Below, in pieces: positions 26,801 through 38,305 of a stretch of 64,000 bases of DNA. A program made the translations under genes and the position numbers. The DNA is from Diorhabda sublineata (Eukaryota > Arthropoda > Insecta > Coleoptera > Chrysomelidae). The first letter of the stretch is position 1, and each line of letters starts with the position of its first letter. The notes beneath the pieces are model-generated. The model searched no databases. It had not been told where the DNA came from and saw only the letters and a list, made by a program, of their open reading frames with translations. The stretch spans positions 45,088,294 to 45,152,293 of the forward strand of contig NC_079474.1 of the NCBI RefSeq assembly GCF_026230105.1, written 5' to 3'.

Positions 26801-29800
26801 TAGTTTAGTGGACGTTACTTAACAAACTTACTTAACAACGAACGAGATAGCAGTGTCTACTTGGTAACAGTGAATAAACATGAATAAAGATTGAAAAGAA
26901 CTATACCATTGCTGTATCGTTTTTGAAAGTATATTTATATATATATTAAGTTATATTAGTTCGACATACACATACAAATTATTAAAGAAAATAGCGATGA
27001 ATTATGTCACTGGACATCAGTAACAAACAATATCATACTCGTTCTTTTTTGATTCTTTTTAAACTCTGTGAAGATTTCAAGTACATTTTGACTATTAAAC
27101 CACTTTAGTGAGTACTTGAGTACTTTTTATTTTTTAATCGTAACTGGAAAACACACTATATTTGTATAAATAGGCGAATATCTTTAATATCGTGCTAGAG
27201 GTCCAGAATTGATTTCAAAGTTTTGGAATTATATTCGGTAAATGTGAATTTCTTTTATTTTATTTAATTTCAGGACTTTTCTATTTTGGAATTAGTTTTT
27301 TTTTAATAATTTTTGGAAGAGAGATTAAAATTGACACTGACAATCTGCGTATTTATATAAATCAATGGATCACTTACATCATGAACATTACAATAAGAAT
27401 AAAATCAAAATAGAAATTTGTTTTAACAAGAAAGATTAATTTTTTTTTTTGCTTTTTAAATAGCTAAGCATCTAAATTCAGCTGAATAGATCTACCACCT
27501 ACATCATGAACATCAAAATAAGAATAAAATTAAAATAGAAATAAATATAGAGGTAGAGGAAAGATCAATTTTTTCTTAGTCTTTACATATCTCAAATATG
27601 TAGCAATAATCAATTCAATTATTTGTAGTATTAGATTCTGTTCCAAGTATTTTTTAATCTTTATAATTGAATTTATGTTTTTTTTTCTTGGTAATTTTTG
27701 GGAGATTAATGCAGTTTAATTTTTTTTATCGTATTAATGACCTTTTAGTTTGCGAATTTTGACATTTACCAATAAAAGGGGTAAGACTAAAAAATGCACT
27801 AGACCAATTTTCTTTGTATATCGATTACATCTTAAATTTTTTAACTCTCATTTATTTCTTATTAGATAACTATTATGTAAAAAGAATTTATTAGTAGTAC
27901 AAAATCATGAGGAAATCAAACGCATATATATGAAGATATTCATGTCAAAAAAAAGTAATTGCGTGTTTGGCGGCTACCGTATATTATGAAATTATTGAGA
28001 ACAACTCGTTGTTCTTATATAAGAATTACAAACTTAGTTTGGTTTATTCATTATACCAAATTGAGATGATGATATTTTTTATTTTGATCAATTCTCTTTG
28101 AATAGGGCGATATACAAGTTAAATTCATGAAGTTGGTTGCTCTTATAAAATTAATATTAATTTTCTATTGGTATTTTGCACAAAACTCGTTGTTTTATAA
28201 AATGTCTTTACAAGAATATTCATTTATAATGAAATAGCATGGACAAACACGAGTTAAAAGTTAATCTAATCGCAAAATATTCGTTATTTTTATGTTTGTG
28301 AATCAATTTTAATAAATATTTGAAGGTTTGGAAATTTGTATTGCTGATGGTGGATCAATGCTATACATCGCTCATTTTCTAAATAATATCTTTCTACGAT
28401 ACTCCTCAGAAAGTTATGAATATGCTTTCGATTTATTCCTTATCGCAATTTTTTGTTCCAAAATATTAACTGTAGAGAATAGTTTGAATTATGAGTCATT
28501 TCTTTGTATGTATTCCAATATTTTCGACTGTTGTACGTGCCTTTTCAATTAACTCACTTTAGAGTCTTTATTCGACTTTATTCCACCTTCTAGATTTCTT
28601 AGTGCGCTTTGTGCTATTTTTGAAAGCATGTGGTTGTCCCCATTACAATTCAAATCTTTAATTTTGATCTTAAGATCAGCTTAGTTTTAAAATGTACCCT
28701 ATCTTATTATCAGCATGTGATTAACAGAAAAATAAATAGTGTGTTTACCTGGTAAAAACTTCAAATAACCCCAGGAGAAGAACATGGTTATGGCATGATG
28801 ATATACATGTAAGAAGGTTACTTGCGACTGTTTTTTTCTTAAAACGAAAAACACAGTGTCCAAAAGCTCGACAATTTTAGAAAAGAAATACCACCAAGAT
28901 GAATTGTATACCTGGAAATATGAAAAAAAAGATTAATTCGTAAGTAAAAATGTATGTCTACACCAAGCATTGTTGGAACAATTTGTAGGCGTCTTTTCAT
29001 GGAATAAATAAGTTGAGACATTAGTCATTTATAAATATTATTTAATGACGGCTTTTGACTATTTCAAATATCGTTTATACTCACAATTTCTTGAAGTTCT
29101 TTATTATTAGAAGGATTATTACAACTCCGACTCAACAATTTAACCGGCTCTTTCACATATACTGCAGTTGAACACAGCCATATACTGAAAAGTACTTGAT
29201 AAGCATTGTACAAAATCATCACTAATTTTAAATCATAAGGCTTTTTCTTCTCCATCCATCTTGGTCCTATTTTCAATACGAAAATGAGATAAGTTAAAAG
29301 AATCGCAATCACAGGTACTGGAGATTTCATAAACAACCATGAATCTACTGTAGGATCTGAAACAAAAGATTAAATTTTTTTATTCATGAGGAAGTTTGAT
29401 AACGGCGATAAACTAGTGGATAAACAGATGATACAATGAGTCCTGTAAAAGTAAAAGCGCCGTTCTCAGAGGATTCATTTTAAAAATTGATTAAAGTCAT
29501 GAAAAGTTCAATAATGATCATATTTAAACTGTGTCGGTCATTTTCACGATGGGTATTGCTGTGTGTGTCAATTTCTTCCAGTCCTGCACGTATCTTTTCA
29601 AACTTTGTATGTCCTCTGTAACTTAATCTTCCCATTTACTTTTCAGTCTTCCCAGTAAAATTTCTCGTTAGGTTTCCATTCCATAATTATCCTCATCCTT
29701 GCTCTTTCTCCATTTCCGTGATATATCAGTACTAACGTAACCTTGGTGATTTAGTTATGTATCAGTTGAGTTTTTCTGGCCTTTCTATACCTAAAAATAT

Positions 29801-31653
29801 ATTCTGTCATGACTCTGCATCTGATTGTTCTGTTTCAAAAATACGTAGACTACTTCCAGATTAGATTATTTTTCTTATGGTCTTCTTTTCTGCTTGCCAA
29901 GGTCAGTGGTCTACCAAAAGATCGATCATAAGTTTAATGTCACTTCTCGAGAAGTTATTCAGGTTCCTCAATTGATATGATTATGAATCTATTGAATTGT
30001 TCCAGGACTAGATTATTTTTGGAGTAAGACTCCATCTGATTCTTAAGCCATTCATTTAGTTCGTTATTATGTGAGATCTCATTAGCCCAAAGTAGAGCTC
30101 TGGTCCACTTTTTTTCGTCCATTCTGACTGATAAACTGTGAAAGCCTGGTAGTCACTTTGATGTTATGTACTTTGTTTTATTAGCTAGAATTTGTTCACA
30201 CAATATGCTAGCTTGAAAGTGCAATTAATAGTCTTCGGAGCGTTGGCTATAGAAAAGGATGTAATTGTATTTTTCATTTGAACATTTTTGAGACCATTTT
30301 GTTTATTGCTAGTAATTTTGTCTGAAAAATAATAACTGCTTTTCTTAGTGTTATGGAGAATTTGCATATTGGTCCAAAACTGTCAATTCAGTTCTTCACG
30401 ATAGCTTCTAACCATCCGAGAAATGCATTTCGAGCTTGTGGAATATCTTTATCGACCCATGATTGGTGGTCATTGATTACCACTTGGAATGGGATGTATA
30501 CGTTTATCATTCTTATGCATTTGGTTCATTGGATTGTCACTTTTTCTAGCTTTACTTATTTTAGAAACCTCAAGTGAACTAACTGTCTTCTGACCTCACT
30601 TCAATCCTGAAAATATTCTAAAGCTTATATTTATTTGCGAACATTAATCGCTATTGAGGTTTCGTACACTAAGTAACAACGTTTGTTTACTGATGGTTAA
30701 TTATTTTTATCTGCAAATAATTAACTATGGGAAATTTTATTTTTTTGAAAGAGTACAATTGATATTCAAAACTGCTTACGTAGTGCTTTTAATTTTATCG
30801 TTTTTGTTATCATTGTCATAAGAATTACTATAATTTGCTTTTCACTTTTTTCATATCCAAATAACTATAATCGTAGTAATTTTTGCCCATAGTTGATCAA
30901 ATTTATTACAAACGCTTTCAAATTTGAGGTACTTACAATTCACCTATAATCGTAAAGTTACCTGTTTGTTTTTTATGATCTTGAACAGTTTGGATCAGAC
31001 TGTTCGTAATATAATTACGGCTGGCGCTACTGAGGAGATTATTGTTGTATTTTGAAGGTTTAATACAATACCCAAATTCCATCTCGTATAAGGATAGAGT
31101 TCACCAACTTCTTATTTTTGCTTGCCCCTTAACATTGTTGAAGAAACTTGCGAGCACATTTAAGTCGTTGCTTCTTTTGCCTGTTAGTCTGCAACCGATG
31201 GACCTAATATGGAGACTTCTTGCAATAACCCAATATTTCCGTTAACAGCGTCATGGGAAGCTTCAGGAAAGCGTTCAATAAGTTGACGGACAGTGAACCT
31301 GAGACCTTTAAGCAACTCACTGTTGATCTTCTTATAAATATTCACGCTGCTCTATCATGATTGGTTCAGTTAAAGATCTATGAGTGACAGCTAGCAGTTG
31401 GAAATTTTTTATATGTTTTAAAACGTTATCAATCTCATTCCTCCTAAAGGCTCTCGACACGAGTATTGGCGAGACAACGCCACTTCTTTTGTCTTGCGCA
31501 TCTTCCAAATTCTCCAACTCGCGTTTTTACGTGTAACCTCGTGGAGAGTATGAAAGTGTAGAAAATATTACGGTGGTTACATTTTTATGACTTACCTCTT
31601 GATTCTGCAAATTCACTGTAATTTTCAACAACTAGATGCATTAACGACGTCAT
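20884..31653 (-). CDS. ELO/ELOVL-family very-long-chain fatty acid elongase, gene 1 (5 coding exons, 288 aa)
   Basis: ELO proteins are ER membrane condensing enzymes (3-ketoacyl-CoA synthase step) that add malonyl-CoA carbons to long-chain acyl-CoAs. Exons, 5' to 3' on the minus strand: 31653-31596, 29356-29085, 28911-28749, 24069-23933 and 21120-20884. All introns are GT-AG and phases agree (867 nt, 288 aa plus stop). Visible signatures: K122-E125-DT129 in KIVELLDT, the His box HVYHH at 145-149, NSLVHVVMYFYY at 175-186, and T206-Q209-Q212 (TxxQxxQ, split by the last intron). A Gln lies shortly before the His box, as in the ELOVL1/4/7-like class. Several hydrophobic segments fit the multi-pass fold. 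The end KVKAQ fits a KxKxx ER-retrieval signal. The start ATG follows an acceptor (CAG/TTGAAATG), so a 5' untranslated exon lies upstream. A possible AATAAA lies at 20768-20763. Chain-length specificity cannot be read. Confidence 0.95.
21440..21870 (+). pseudogene. Merlin/IS1595-like DDE transposase remnant (in last intron of elongase gene 1)
   Basis: Plus-strand frames read ETTVSS, then VFNYAREVC (near 21645-21700), then, after stops and a frameshift, VVEIDECKIGRRKYNGG (near 21765-21815). The order TTVxxWxxxxRxVC...VExDExxxxxRKYxxGR is that of ISXO2-like/Merlin transposases, the D in VEIDE being the first catalytic residue. An upstream segment (FFDRKDGKIKGRSF) fits the preceding region. The second and third catalytic motifs are not visible. 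Confidence 0.5.
22150..23932. other. Remainder of elongase gene 1 intron 4, no feature recognised
   Basis: AT-rich sequence with minor frames such as 22761-22946 (minus) without domain resemblance. Nothing supportable. Confidence 0.45.
25085..25275 (+). mobile_element. Jockey-like LINE RT C-terminal fragment (in intron 3 of elongase gene 1)
   Basis: After one base shift at AAACCCC, the plus strand reads LKP, then WTYGIQLWSTTSNSNLTILE and FPSKVLRMIVNAQW, the very recognisable Jockey-clade region LKPxWTYGxQLWGxASxSN...QxxKxLRxIVxAPW. A stop follows directly. Both the frameshift and the stop mark it as dead. Confidence 0.8.
25394..25733. mobile_element. PIF/Harbinger-type MITE (340 bp) with TAA target duplication
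   Basis: The left end AGCCGGTAACACACGA pairs with the right end (reverse complement AAGTCGGTACCACACGA), giving about 15 bp of imperfect terminal inverted repeat. TAA flanks both sides (25391-25393 and 25734-25736). Subterminal motifs ACGTTGGACGC occur in the same orientation near both ends (25428 and 25706). There is no coding capacity, so it depends on a transposase elsewhere. Confidence 0.65.
26335..26660 (+). mobile_element. Jockey-like LINE RT fragment
   Basis: Plus-strand translation follows the Jockey RT between the catalytic core and the C-terminal part: AAKYLQQHLN, then WTRIWGIKINESKS, then LKYLYSYLDKGLT, NQYILTKRKQLGIKY. This matches the consensus order W...W.IKIN..KS...KYLG..LD..LTW..HI..K+KQL. 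Two frame changes and several stops are present. It precedes, in protein order, the piece found at 25085-25275. Confidence 0.75.
27335..27755 (-). mobile_element. Penelope-like element fragment A (3' end)
   Basis: Sequence-level match, same orientation, to 34850-35200: shared CATGAACAT..AAATAAGAATA, TAGCAATAATCAATTCAATT and ATTAGATTCTGTTCCAAGTA segments. The minus-strand reading near 27750-27700 gives LKGH.YDKKN.TALIS, the end of the GIY-YIG nuclease region of Penelope proteins. Stops interrupt it. Confidence 0.6.
29540..29790 (-). mobile_element. LINE 3' tail fragment (in intron 1 of elongase gene 1)
   Basis: The minus strand reads GNGERARMRIIMEWKPNEKF, then an ED..KVNGKIK..RTYK..KD tail. 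This resembles the LINE C-terminal layout RMxxxRxPRxxMEWKPxxxxxxGRPxxxWxDxVxxDL. The reading needs stop read-through, so it is a relic. The adjacent 29800-30180 may be upstream parts of the same element but is too decayed to read. Confidence 0.5.
29990..31590. other. Elongase gene 1 intron 1, unassigned remainder
   Basis: Short frames (30185-30577 and 31042-31517 on both strands) have mixed composition but no motif that I can name. The segment 31080-31560 is less AT-rich and probably derives from another mobile element. Confidence 0.35.
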
Positions 31654-31659
31654 TTCAAC

Positions 31660-34220
31660 TGAAACAGAAAAGTAACTAAATAGTAATTACATGGAATATA
31701 TTAAGTGCAATAATTAAAGATTCACTACCAACTGCTCTGCTTCGATTAAAAGAAGTTACAAGTTCACCAGGTGTATTTCTAAGTAATTCTTTGAAATGAT
31801 TTGTTACTCGAGGAAAATGACGAAATGACGAAGTATTTTCGAATCTATTTTTTGAGATTCTATAATAAAAACATTAGAATTCGAATTTGAACAGTTTTGA
31901 TTTATCAGAATAACATAAATTAATTTAGCTTTTGTGAGTAAACTAATCCATTATCAACAGAATTTAACAATAAAAAAATAAGTTTTCTAATCTGTCAAAA
32001 TGACCAGAAATACCTTCTTGGTTGCATTATATAAGAATTGCCTTCTTCCAAATTCATAAATTAATCAAGAATGTGAAAACCCATACAATATCACTGTTAT
32101 GAAAGAAGCCAATGTAGTTGTGTAAGAAGAGCTGATCATCATCAGCACAGACGAAGTGCTTAAGCATAAATTCAACCGTTGTGAAAAATTTTATGAAATG
32201 AGAAACATTGAGTTAGTCACTGCGTCCGGAGACTATGCGAAATTTTAGGCCACTGGAATCAAACATGGCCGTATCAGCTTAACTCACAACGACCTGGATT
32301 TACCACTACATTTCCGACACGAAAAATCAATCAAAGTGGATTGCGAGTCTACTCCAAAAAGGTAAAGACGGACTTCTGATTGCAGTGTAGCATTGAAACG
32401 CAATACCCTTCATTCTAACTCATAAGTAACTTCTTCAATTTCTGAAAAAGACTTCAGTGAGTTTACAGAAAAGGCCTGAAATAAAGAAGATTTAGAAACA
32501 TAATTTATAAATATTTCTACAACACACAGAGATTTGAAGCTACAAACTAGTCGATAGCTCACTAGATTTGGCTATTTTACAGGGTAGGCCTTAACTTTTG
32601 CAGTTTTGTAACTAGTCTAACGTAGAAGCTGCGTGGAGGAGAGGCTGCGTTCAAATGAATTTTTGGCTGTATTTTTTTATGGCAATTTCAATGATGAAAA
32701 AATTTATGGCCCGCCTGTTAGAATGTTACCATAGAACTCAATTTTTTATATTAAATCTTTACTTTGCGATTTCAAGGTTTTTTTTTGTAGAAAATATTTA
32801 CTTATTTAATTATTTTTACATAATTTGTTATAAACATTATGTCTATTTATTTAGTTAAATTTTGATCATAAAATGATGTCACTAAAAACCGAGTTTTCAA
32901 ATCTGTAAGTATTTATAAAAAAAAACTGAATATTCAATTTTTAATGTAATTTAGCTATGGAGGTTTGAGGTCTCCGTACTATTTGGATAAGAAGAGATTT
33001 TTTAATCATGAGATATCTACTTGAAAATTTTCCTAATCATAATATCAAATATACCTCGCTTTTTTATAACTTGGTAGACAGACCAACCATTCAGACTAAT
33101 TATATCATAAAGTGAAAATAACGCGTCAAGAGAAAGTAGAATGGAACATTTTAAATAACATTATTAAGAACATCACATCAACGCGCAATAGCATTCTAAT
33201 TAGTGCAACAAATTACCTCCAAAATATTCAATGAATTACACAATTTTTCTAATAACAGTAAAACATTGATGAGTAGATTTCAGTGAAGTGAAGTTCTTAA
33301 GTAAGAAATAAACGATTACTTTAATAAGATATTTGATGTGACCTTCTTTATTCTCATGCGGTTTTTGCGTACCGACAATTTGTTTGTTGATCGTTAAATT
33401 CTCTCATCATCGGAAAGAAGAATGACACGATCTTGGTTTATGCAGCCGAAATAAAACATGAAACTAACAAATTAAATTACTGGTTGAAAGACACTGAAAT
33501 GATATAATAAATTTAAATTAAAATTAGAGTTTGCGAACTTTTAGCTTCTTAGTTTAATTCATTAATTTTGTGAAGTTATGAGCACAGAATACGTCAGGTC
33601 AGACTGTTGGTGGTTTTGTTTACAAAATCCTTGTTTTTTAATTATGAAAATATTGTAGTTCCGCCGATTTCCTCCGTGGCGTTTTATTTTTAAAACTGAT
33701 ATAAAAAAAGTCAGAAATGTCATTTAGACGATGTAACACTGATAGACAGGAGACAAAAAGGACCCATTGGTTTAGCAGTAATTTATAATTATCCTTAAGT
33801 TAGTTATTTTATTTCCAAGATCGTGAATCATTAACAATAACTACGAGTATATGTAAGTTTTAATAGATTGTCCTCAAACTTTAAGAATAAAATATCATTT
33901 AAACAAATTAAAATGGGCGAAGAGTATTAAATAAACGATCAATTAAAAATTATTTACGACGTGTAGCTAACAAACTTGTTATACTTTTATCCATTCTGTG
34001 ACTTTCCAATGTCACGATTTCACCTTTTCGGCAAAAAGATATATTTTGGTCTAGAACGAAATTAGGTCAGAATATTAAGAAAAAATATGCTTCAAAGAGA
34101 CCTAAAATCAAGAGTAATGAATATTGTTAGGTATTCGATATTTTTCAAATTTCCACGACCAAAATTCGAAAATTAGCATTTTGGAAGTGGTGCACGAAAT
34201 TTTAAGGAATAGATCAAAAA
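31660..34220. other. No identifiable gene
   Basis: Mostly AT-rich. A readable but unassigned stretch at 32110-32400 (less AT-rich; plus-strand translation includes TGIKHGRISLTHNDLDLP) may be a TE remnant. If the upstream exon near 40 kb is real, this lies in intron sequence of elongase gene 1. Confidence 0.35.
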
Positions 34221-34224
34221 TAAG

Positions 34225-34800
34225 TGAGGGAATACAGGAAGGTTTCAAGAAAGGAAGAGCGGATTAGATATTTACCCTTAAGACAAGAATGGGTAAAAGC
34301 TAAGAAATCATAGCCTACATATTATGTTTATAGATTTTCAGCAGGCTTATGACACAATAGATAGAATAAAAATATGTATTGCCTTAAATTTACTAGTCAA
34401 GATGAAACTAGACGTTTTCACATAGTAGAATAAAGAGCAATAGAACTGTAAAATTTATAGTTTAGAAGAGATTAAACCTATATCAACATTTTAATTGCAT
34501 AATTGCATACGTAAACGACTTATCTTTGATAACCAGAAAAAAGAGGAAAGAGAGTATTCTGTGAACTATAAGAGGAGGCAAAAATTATAATAATAAACTA
34601 AGAGAAAACAAAGTATGGTACTAAGTCAGAATTATACAGAGATTAAGGACAGAAAATATAAGTAAGAAAACGTTTGCGAACTACGATACTTGGGAGCATA
34701 TAAATGAAAACAAAGAATGGACTGAAATAAATAGAAAAATAGCCCAAGGAAGTTAAGCCAGGGGATTATTAGGAAAGTTAATAGGGTAAAAGGAGTTAAC
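34225..34800 (+). mobile_element. LINE reverse transcriptase fragment including motif A
   Basis: The plus strand reads EGIQEGFKKGRA, then after stops FIDFQQAYDTIDRIKI near 34325-34370. This is the RT motif A block (xxVDFxKAFDxxxR), with the catalytic Asp in FIDF. Further on, ENKEWTEINRKIAQGS.ARGL recalls the E...EI..RI..A..A region after YLG. Many stops; a dead element. The YxDD box is not readable. Confidence 0.65.
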
Positions 34801-34839
34801 TTAGGTATTCAAAATTAGAATATATCGAATAATAATAAG

Positions 34840-35525
34840 ACAGTTACGTGTATTTAAATCAATCAATCACCTGCATCGTGAACATCTAAATAAAAATAGA
34901 AATTTATTTTTTCCTTATACCTCACATCTCAAATATTTAGCAGTAATCAATTAAATTATTTGTAATTTTATTAGAATTTACAAAATAAGAGCTATAAATT
35001 TTAATTAAATTAATTAGTTATTCTTTATCATTTAGAGCTTTTTCGTATTTATGAATGTGAAACATTTATGGAAATTCTCTTTATCGTGTATTAGATTCCG
35101 TTACAAGTATTTGCGAAGTTATATAATCGAATTTATGTTCTTCTGATATTTCATGGTTGATTAATGCACTTCTATTTTTTTATCGTATCGATGACCTTTC
35201 AATGACTTTTCTAAATACTGAGATGTCTGTCCTATGTAATCAAGACTTAACATATAATATTACTTCTTTTGTTTTTTGGTGTTTTAGATATTAATTTAGT
35301 GAAATATTTAGATAATATCCTTTATGATTTATATTAATAACATATTTATTGAAATAATTCGATAGTTGTTGGGAAAGTCCTTGTAAGGAAAAAAGTTTTA
35401 TGTTTTGTTGTTTATGATTCGTTTCTGTTTTGCTTTTTAATTGATTGTAGTACATGTTTATTCTTTTCTTGAATATGTTGTTCATTATTTTTTCCGTATG
35501 ATTATTTTCTTTCAATGCAGTTTTT
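34840..35525 (-). mobile_element. Penelope-like element fragment B with GIY-YIG nuclease motif
   Basis: Penelope-like elements encode an RT followed by a GIY-YIG endonuclease. Minus-strand frames give a basic, Asn/Lys-rich linker (35515-35291: LFSLQGLSQQLSNYFNK, which matches the typical I.GLS..I...F region), then DYIGQTSQYLEKSLKGHRYD near 35240-35180, the YIGQTxxxLxxRxxxHxxD signature of the nuclease. A frame change lies between. The 3' part matches fragment A, and the 5' part matches fragment C in inverted orientation. Confidence 0.75.
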
Positions 35526-35529
35526 GCTT

Positions 35530-36810
35530 TTTAAATAGCATCTAAATTCAGTATCTGATAGTTGGATAGATCTATCAGCCAAATTTATTATTATTGATCT
35601 TTTTTGTGACATATTGTATTTTATTGTATTGCGAAAATGGCAAACATAGCAATAATTCTAATTGCTGATCGATTATTTTTGCACGTTTGCAAATTATTGC
35701 CCTGGGTAAAGGTTATTCGCGTTCATTTTATCCATTATAGTGTAGGAATAGATAAAAAGCAACACAAAGTATTTTTTAATGCATTGTTATTACATTCAGT
35801 CGACTATATACAGGGGCGTTGAATAGTAATGAAAAATTTGTTGTTATTTTGAAGTAACCAATATATTAACAAATATTCTCGTTTGTTGTTATATTAGAAT
35901 ATATTCTTGTTGAGTAGCATAACACGACAAGGTCCAAAAGTAATAAGTAAAAATTCATTTTTTCATCAAAATTTGACACATGTATACCAAATTATCATGA
36001 GTTTTTTTTGTAAAATACGGGAGCCAAAACTTTTCCAGCTTATGATTTTGATCGTTTTAAGTAGATTTCACAAATTCTCTCAATTCAGAAAACAATCTCT
36101 ATGATTAAAAAGTACAGTAATGAAACCATGTTTTTTGATTGTCACATATTGTCACAAAAATTCCAGTTTTTTTAAAGAGTCCCAGACAGCCATGTGAATA
36201 ATCAATGGTCGTTTTTATATCAGCGCCATCCTATTCACCAACTAAACTTTCTGAAGTTTATAGAAGTTTATAGAAAAGAACCGTTTTGGGAAATTTTTTT
36301 TTTTCAATTTTCTGAAAGAACTAAAAAATTACGGCGATCAGTATCGTCGGTGATTTTTCACGTTTAAGGTCAGTATAACACATGTTAACTATTGTTGTTG
36401 ATGGAGTAGAGTGTGAATAACACTCATGAAATCCTTTTCTCAAGATAATAGTATATTATTTTAATTGAAAGTACTTGTTTACGAAACAATTAGTAAAATA
36501 TTTCCCTTTCAGTCAAAGATGCATTTTTAAAATTTAATCGGTGATACGTTTCTTTGAAAAATAAGTGAGATCAATAACTTTGATTTTAAGAAAGATCAAA
36601 ACAAAAATGAGATGTCTATAAATGACCTACATTTCTGATATTATTAATATTGCAGTTCACATTTTAACTATAATAACATGTTACGTTAACCAAGCAGAAC
36701 TTATTAAACATAATTGGGTAGTGCAAATTTCTCTTATGAAACCAAATAACTTTACTAAGAAGAACGTTCAAAATCAGAAGAATATTGCCTTTCTCTTATA
36801 TCTGCTATGT
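35530..36810. other. No identifiable gene
   Basis: AT-rich sequence with 60-75 codon frames (35637-35822, 35907-36104 and 36622-36843, all plus) lacking known domains. Nothing supportable beyond its position between two opposed Penelope fragments. Confidence 0.4.
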
Positions 36811-36819
36811 TATAAATTA

Positions 36820-37315
36820 ATTATTCATATCTCTATGCAATAATTTATCAATATATGCAAGGTAGCAATAAGACTTGATTATATGAACGGGTTTTGATTC
36901 ATTCTCTAAATTTAGAAAATAGTTCTCTATATGTACAAGGTATTCAAGCATAGCTGGTACCTTTATTATCATCAGTACCGATGTTAATGATATAAGAATG
37001 AGCCAAAAAACCACGGAGTGTTTCAAAATTATCGTATACAGAATACAAAATAATTTGAAAAATGCTTTAAACATAATCCCATAAGGAATAGACTTGTGAT
37101 TCTAGACTTTGATCCGGGCTATAGAGCGATTTATCCATCTTGACAATATCAGCATCATAATGTAAAGCTTCGTTTTCTTGATAGATCGTTATCTTCTTAT
37201 TCCAAACGAGTTTATGGAACCCACTGAAAACTTTATTATAATTTTTCAGAGGTTTCGATGTAGAAAACTCCATTTCGCCCATTTCGATAACCAATTTATC
37301 GTTTTTAGAAATCAT
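36820..37315 (-). pseudogene. Unidentified intronless frame with predicted membrane segment, broken by a frameshift
   Basis: Two overlapping minus-strand frames read as one protein if a one-base shift near 37070 is allowed: an 82-codon N-terminal half from the ATG at 37315 (charged, ends QVYSLWDY) and an 85-codon second half (FKAFFKLFCILYTIILKHSV...), which contains a strongly hydrophobic span (VVFWLILISLTSVLMIIKV). Codon content looks coding-like (mixed residues, Trp, Cys) rather than AT-rich noise. I do not recognise the family. It lies between two inverted Penelope fragments and could be a processed pseudogene, a host exon pair, or part of a mobile element. Confidence 0.35.
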
Positions 37316-37511
37316 GGGCAGTGTAATTGTTGATGTAGCGATAGCAGTATGAAAATTTTATAAACAGAGGCGAAGTAAATTCTCAATTCAATATCTCACA
37401 TGTTAATAGTTTTGTTATTAGAATAAAAAATTCTAATTATCGCCTGTCACTTCACTTCAAACAATCTATATATAGGACGCTTTGAAATATTGTGTATTCA
37501 TCATCTGGGAA

Positions 37512-37816
37512 ATAATTAATTAAGATTTTTGTTTTGTAATTAAGTTATTTTTGATAGTATTATTGCTTGTATAAATTTTTAAACTCAATATTCAAATTGA
37601 CGTTGATATATTTGTATTAAGTTCTCTTAAGACACTTTTCTGAAATTCTTCCATTACTAATTGTGCTTTAACCCTTGATATGGAAGCTCTCATAGCGCAA
37701 TTAATCAATATTTCTATCAACGTCAATTTGATTATTGAATTTTGAAATCTATGAGTTTAAAAATTTATACAAGCAATAATACTATCAAAAATCACCGGAA
37801 ATCTTAATTAATTATG
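37512..37816. repeat. 300-bp inverted repeat (arms about 100 bp)
   Basis: The left arm (to about 37610) contains TGATAGTATTATTGCTTGTA, TAAATTTTTAAACTC and CAAATTGACGTTGATA. The right arm (37714-37816) holds their reverse complements in mirrored order, ending at a mirrored AATTAATTA. A hairpin with roughly 100-nt loop is expected. Its position next to a Penelope fragment suggests it may be that element's terminal region. Confidence 0.8.
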
Positions 37817-37954
37817 TTTTATCATAAAAAATTATGTCACATTAAATAAAATTACCAATAACATAAGAACAGAAAGGTGTACAAATTGATCCTCAAAATA
37901 TTTGAATTTAAATTCATGTCATCGATTATCAAAAAATAGATACGTGATTGAAAG

Positions 37955-38300
37955 AAAATAATTATATGGAAAAAATGATTAAGAATAAATTCAAGAAAAG
38001 GATAAACAGATACTATATAATCAATTAAGAAACAAAACAGTAACTAAACATCAAAACATTTTTCCTTAAGTTATGTTCAAGGACTTTGCCAACAACTGTC
38101 GAATTATTTCAATAAAATAAATATGATATTAATATAAGTCGTTAAGGACATAATACATAATCCAAATATTTCACTAAATTAAAATCATATATCAAGTACA
38201 TTGGAATTATTGTGACGCTGTTTACATAAGGCAGACATCTCAATATTTAGGAAATAGACTAAAAGGTCATCAATATCAAAAATAAGACTGCATCAATGAA
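37955..38300 (+). mobile_element. Penelope-like element fragment C (inverted relative to B)
   Basis: Plus-strand sequence is the diverged mirror of 35160-35520. It reads FSLSYVQGLCQQLSNYFNK, then CDAVYIRQTSQYLGNRLKGH near 38205-38265. The first stretch and the nuclease signature match fragment B; Gly of YIG has become Arg here. Frameshifts and stops occur. The fragment ends beside the (AT)n tract at 38306. Confidence 0.7.
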
Positions 38301-38302
38301 CG

Positions 38303-38305
<3 letters not shown>

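Larger units (their letters stand above)
26050..28112. repeat. Inverted repeat pair, arms about 150 bp, 1.75 kb apart (in intron 3 of elongase gene 1)
   Basis: The left arm (about 26050-26205) contains TGTATATCGCCCTATT and later AACAAGTTGTTCTCAATAAT, TTCATAATATACGGTAACCGC. The right arm (about 27968-28112) contains their reverse complements in opposite order (GCTACCGTATATTATGAA, ATTATTGAGAACAACTCG, AATAGGGCGATATACA). The interior holds Jockey-like and Penelope fragments, so the pair may be ends of an old element or two opposed copies of one repeat. Confidence 0.7.

Noticed and set aside
37067..37315. Unknown frame as Penelope reverse transcriptase
   Set aside because: Lies between Penelope fragments, but no RT motif (such as FxDF or YxDD) is present.
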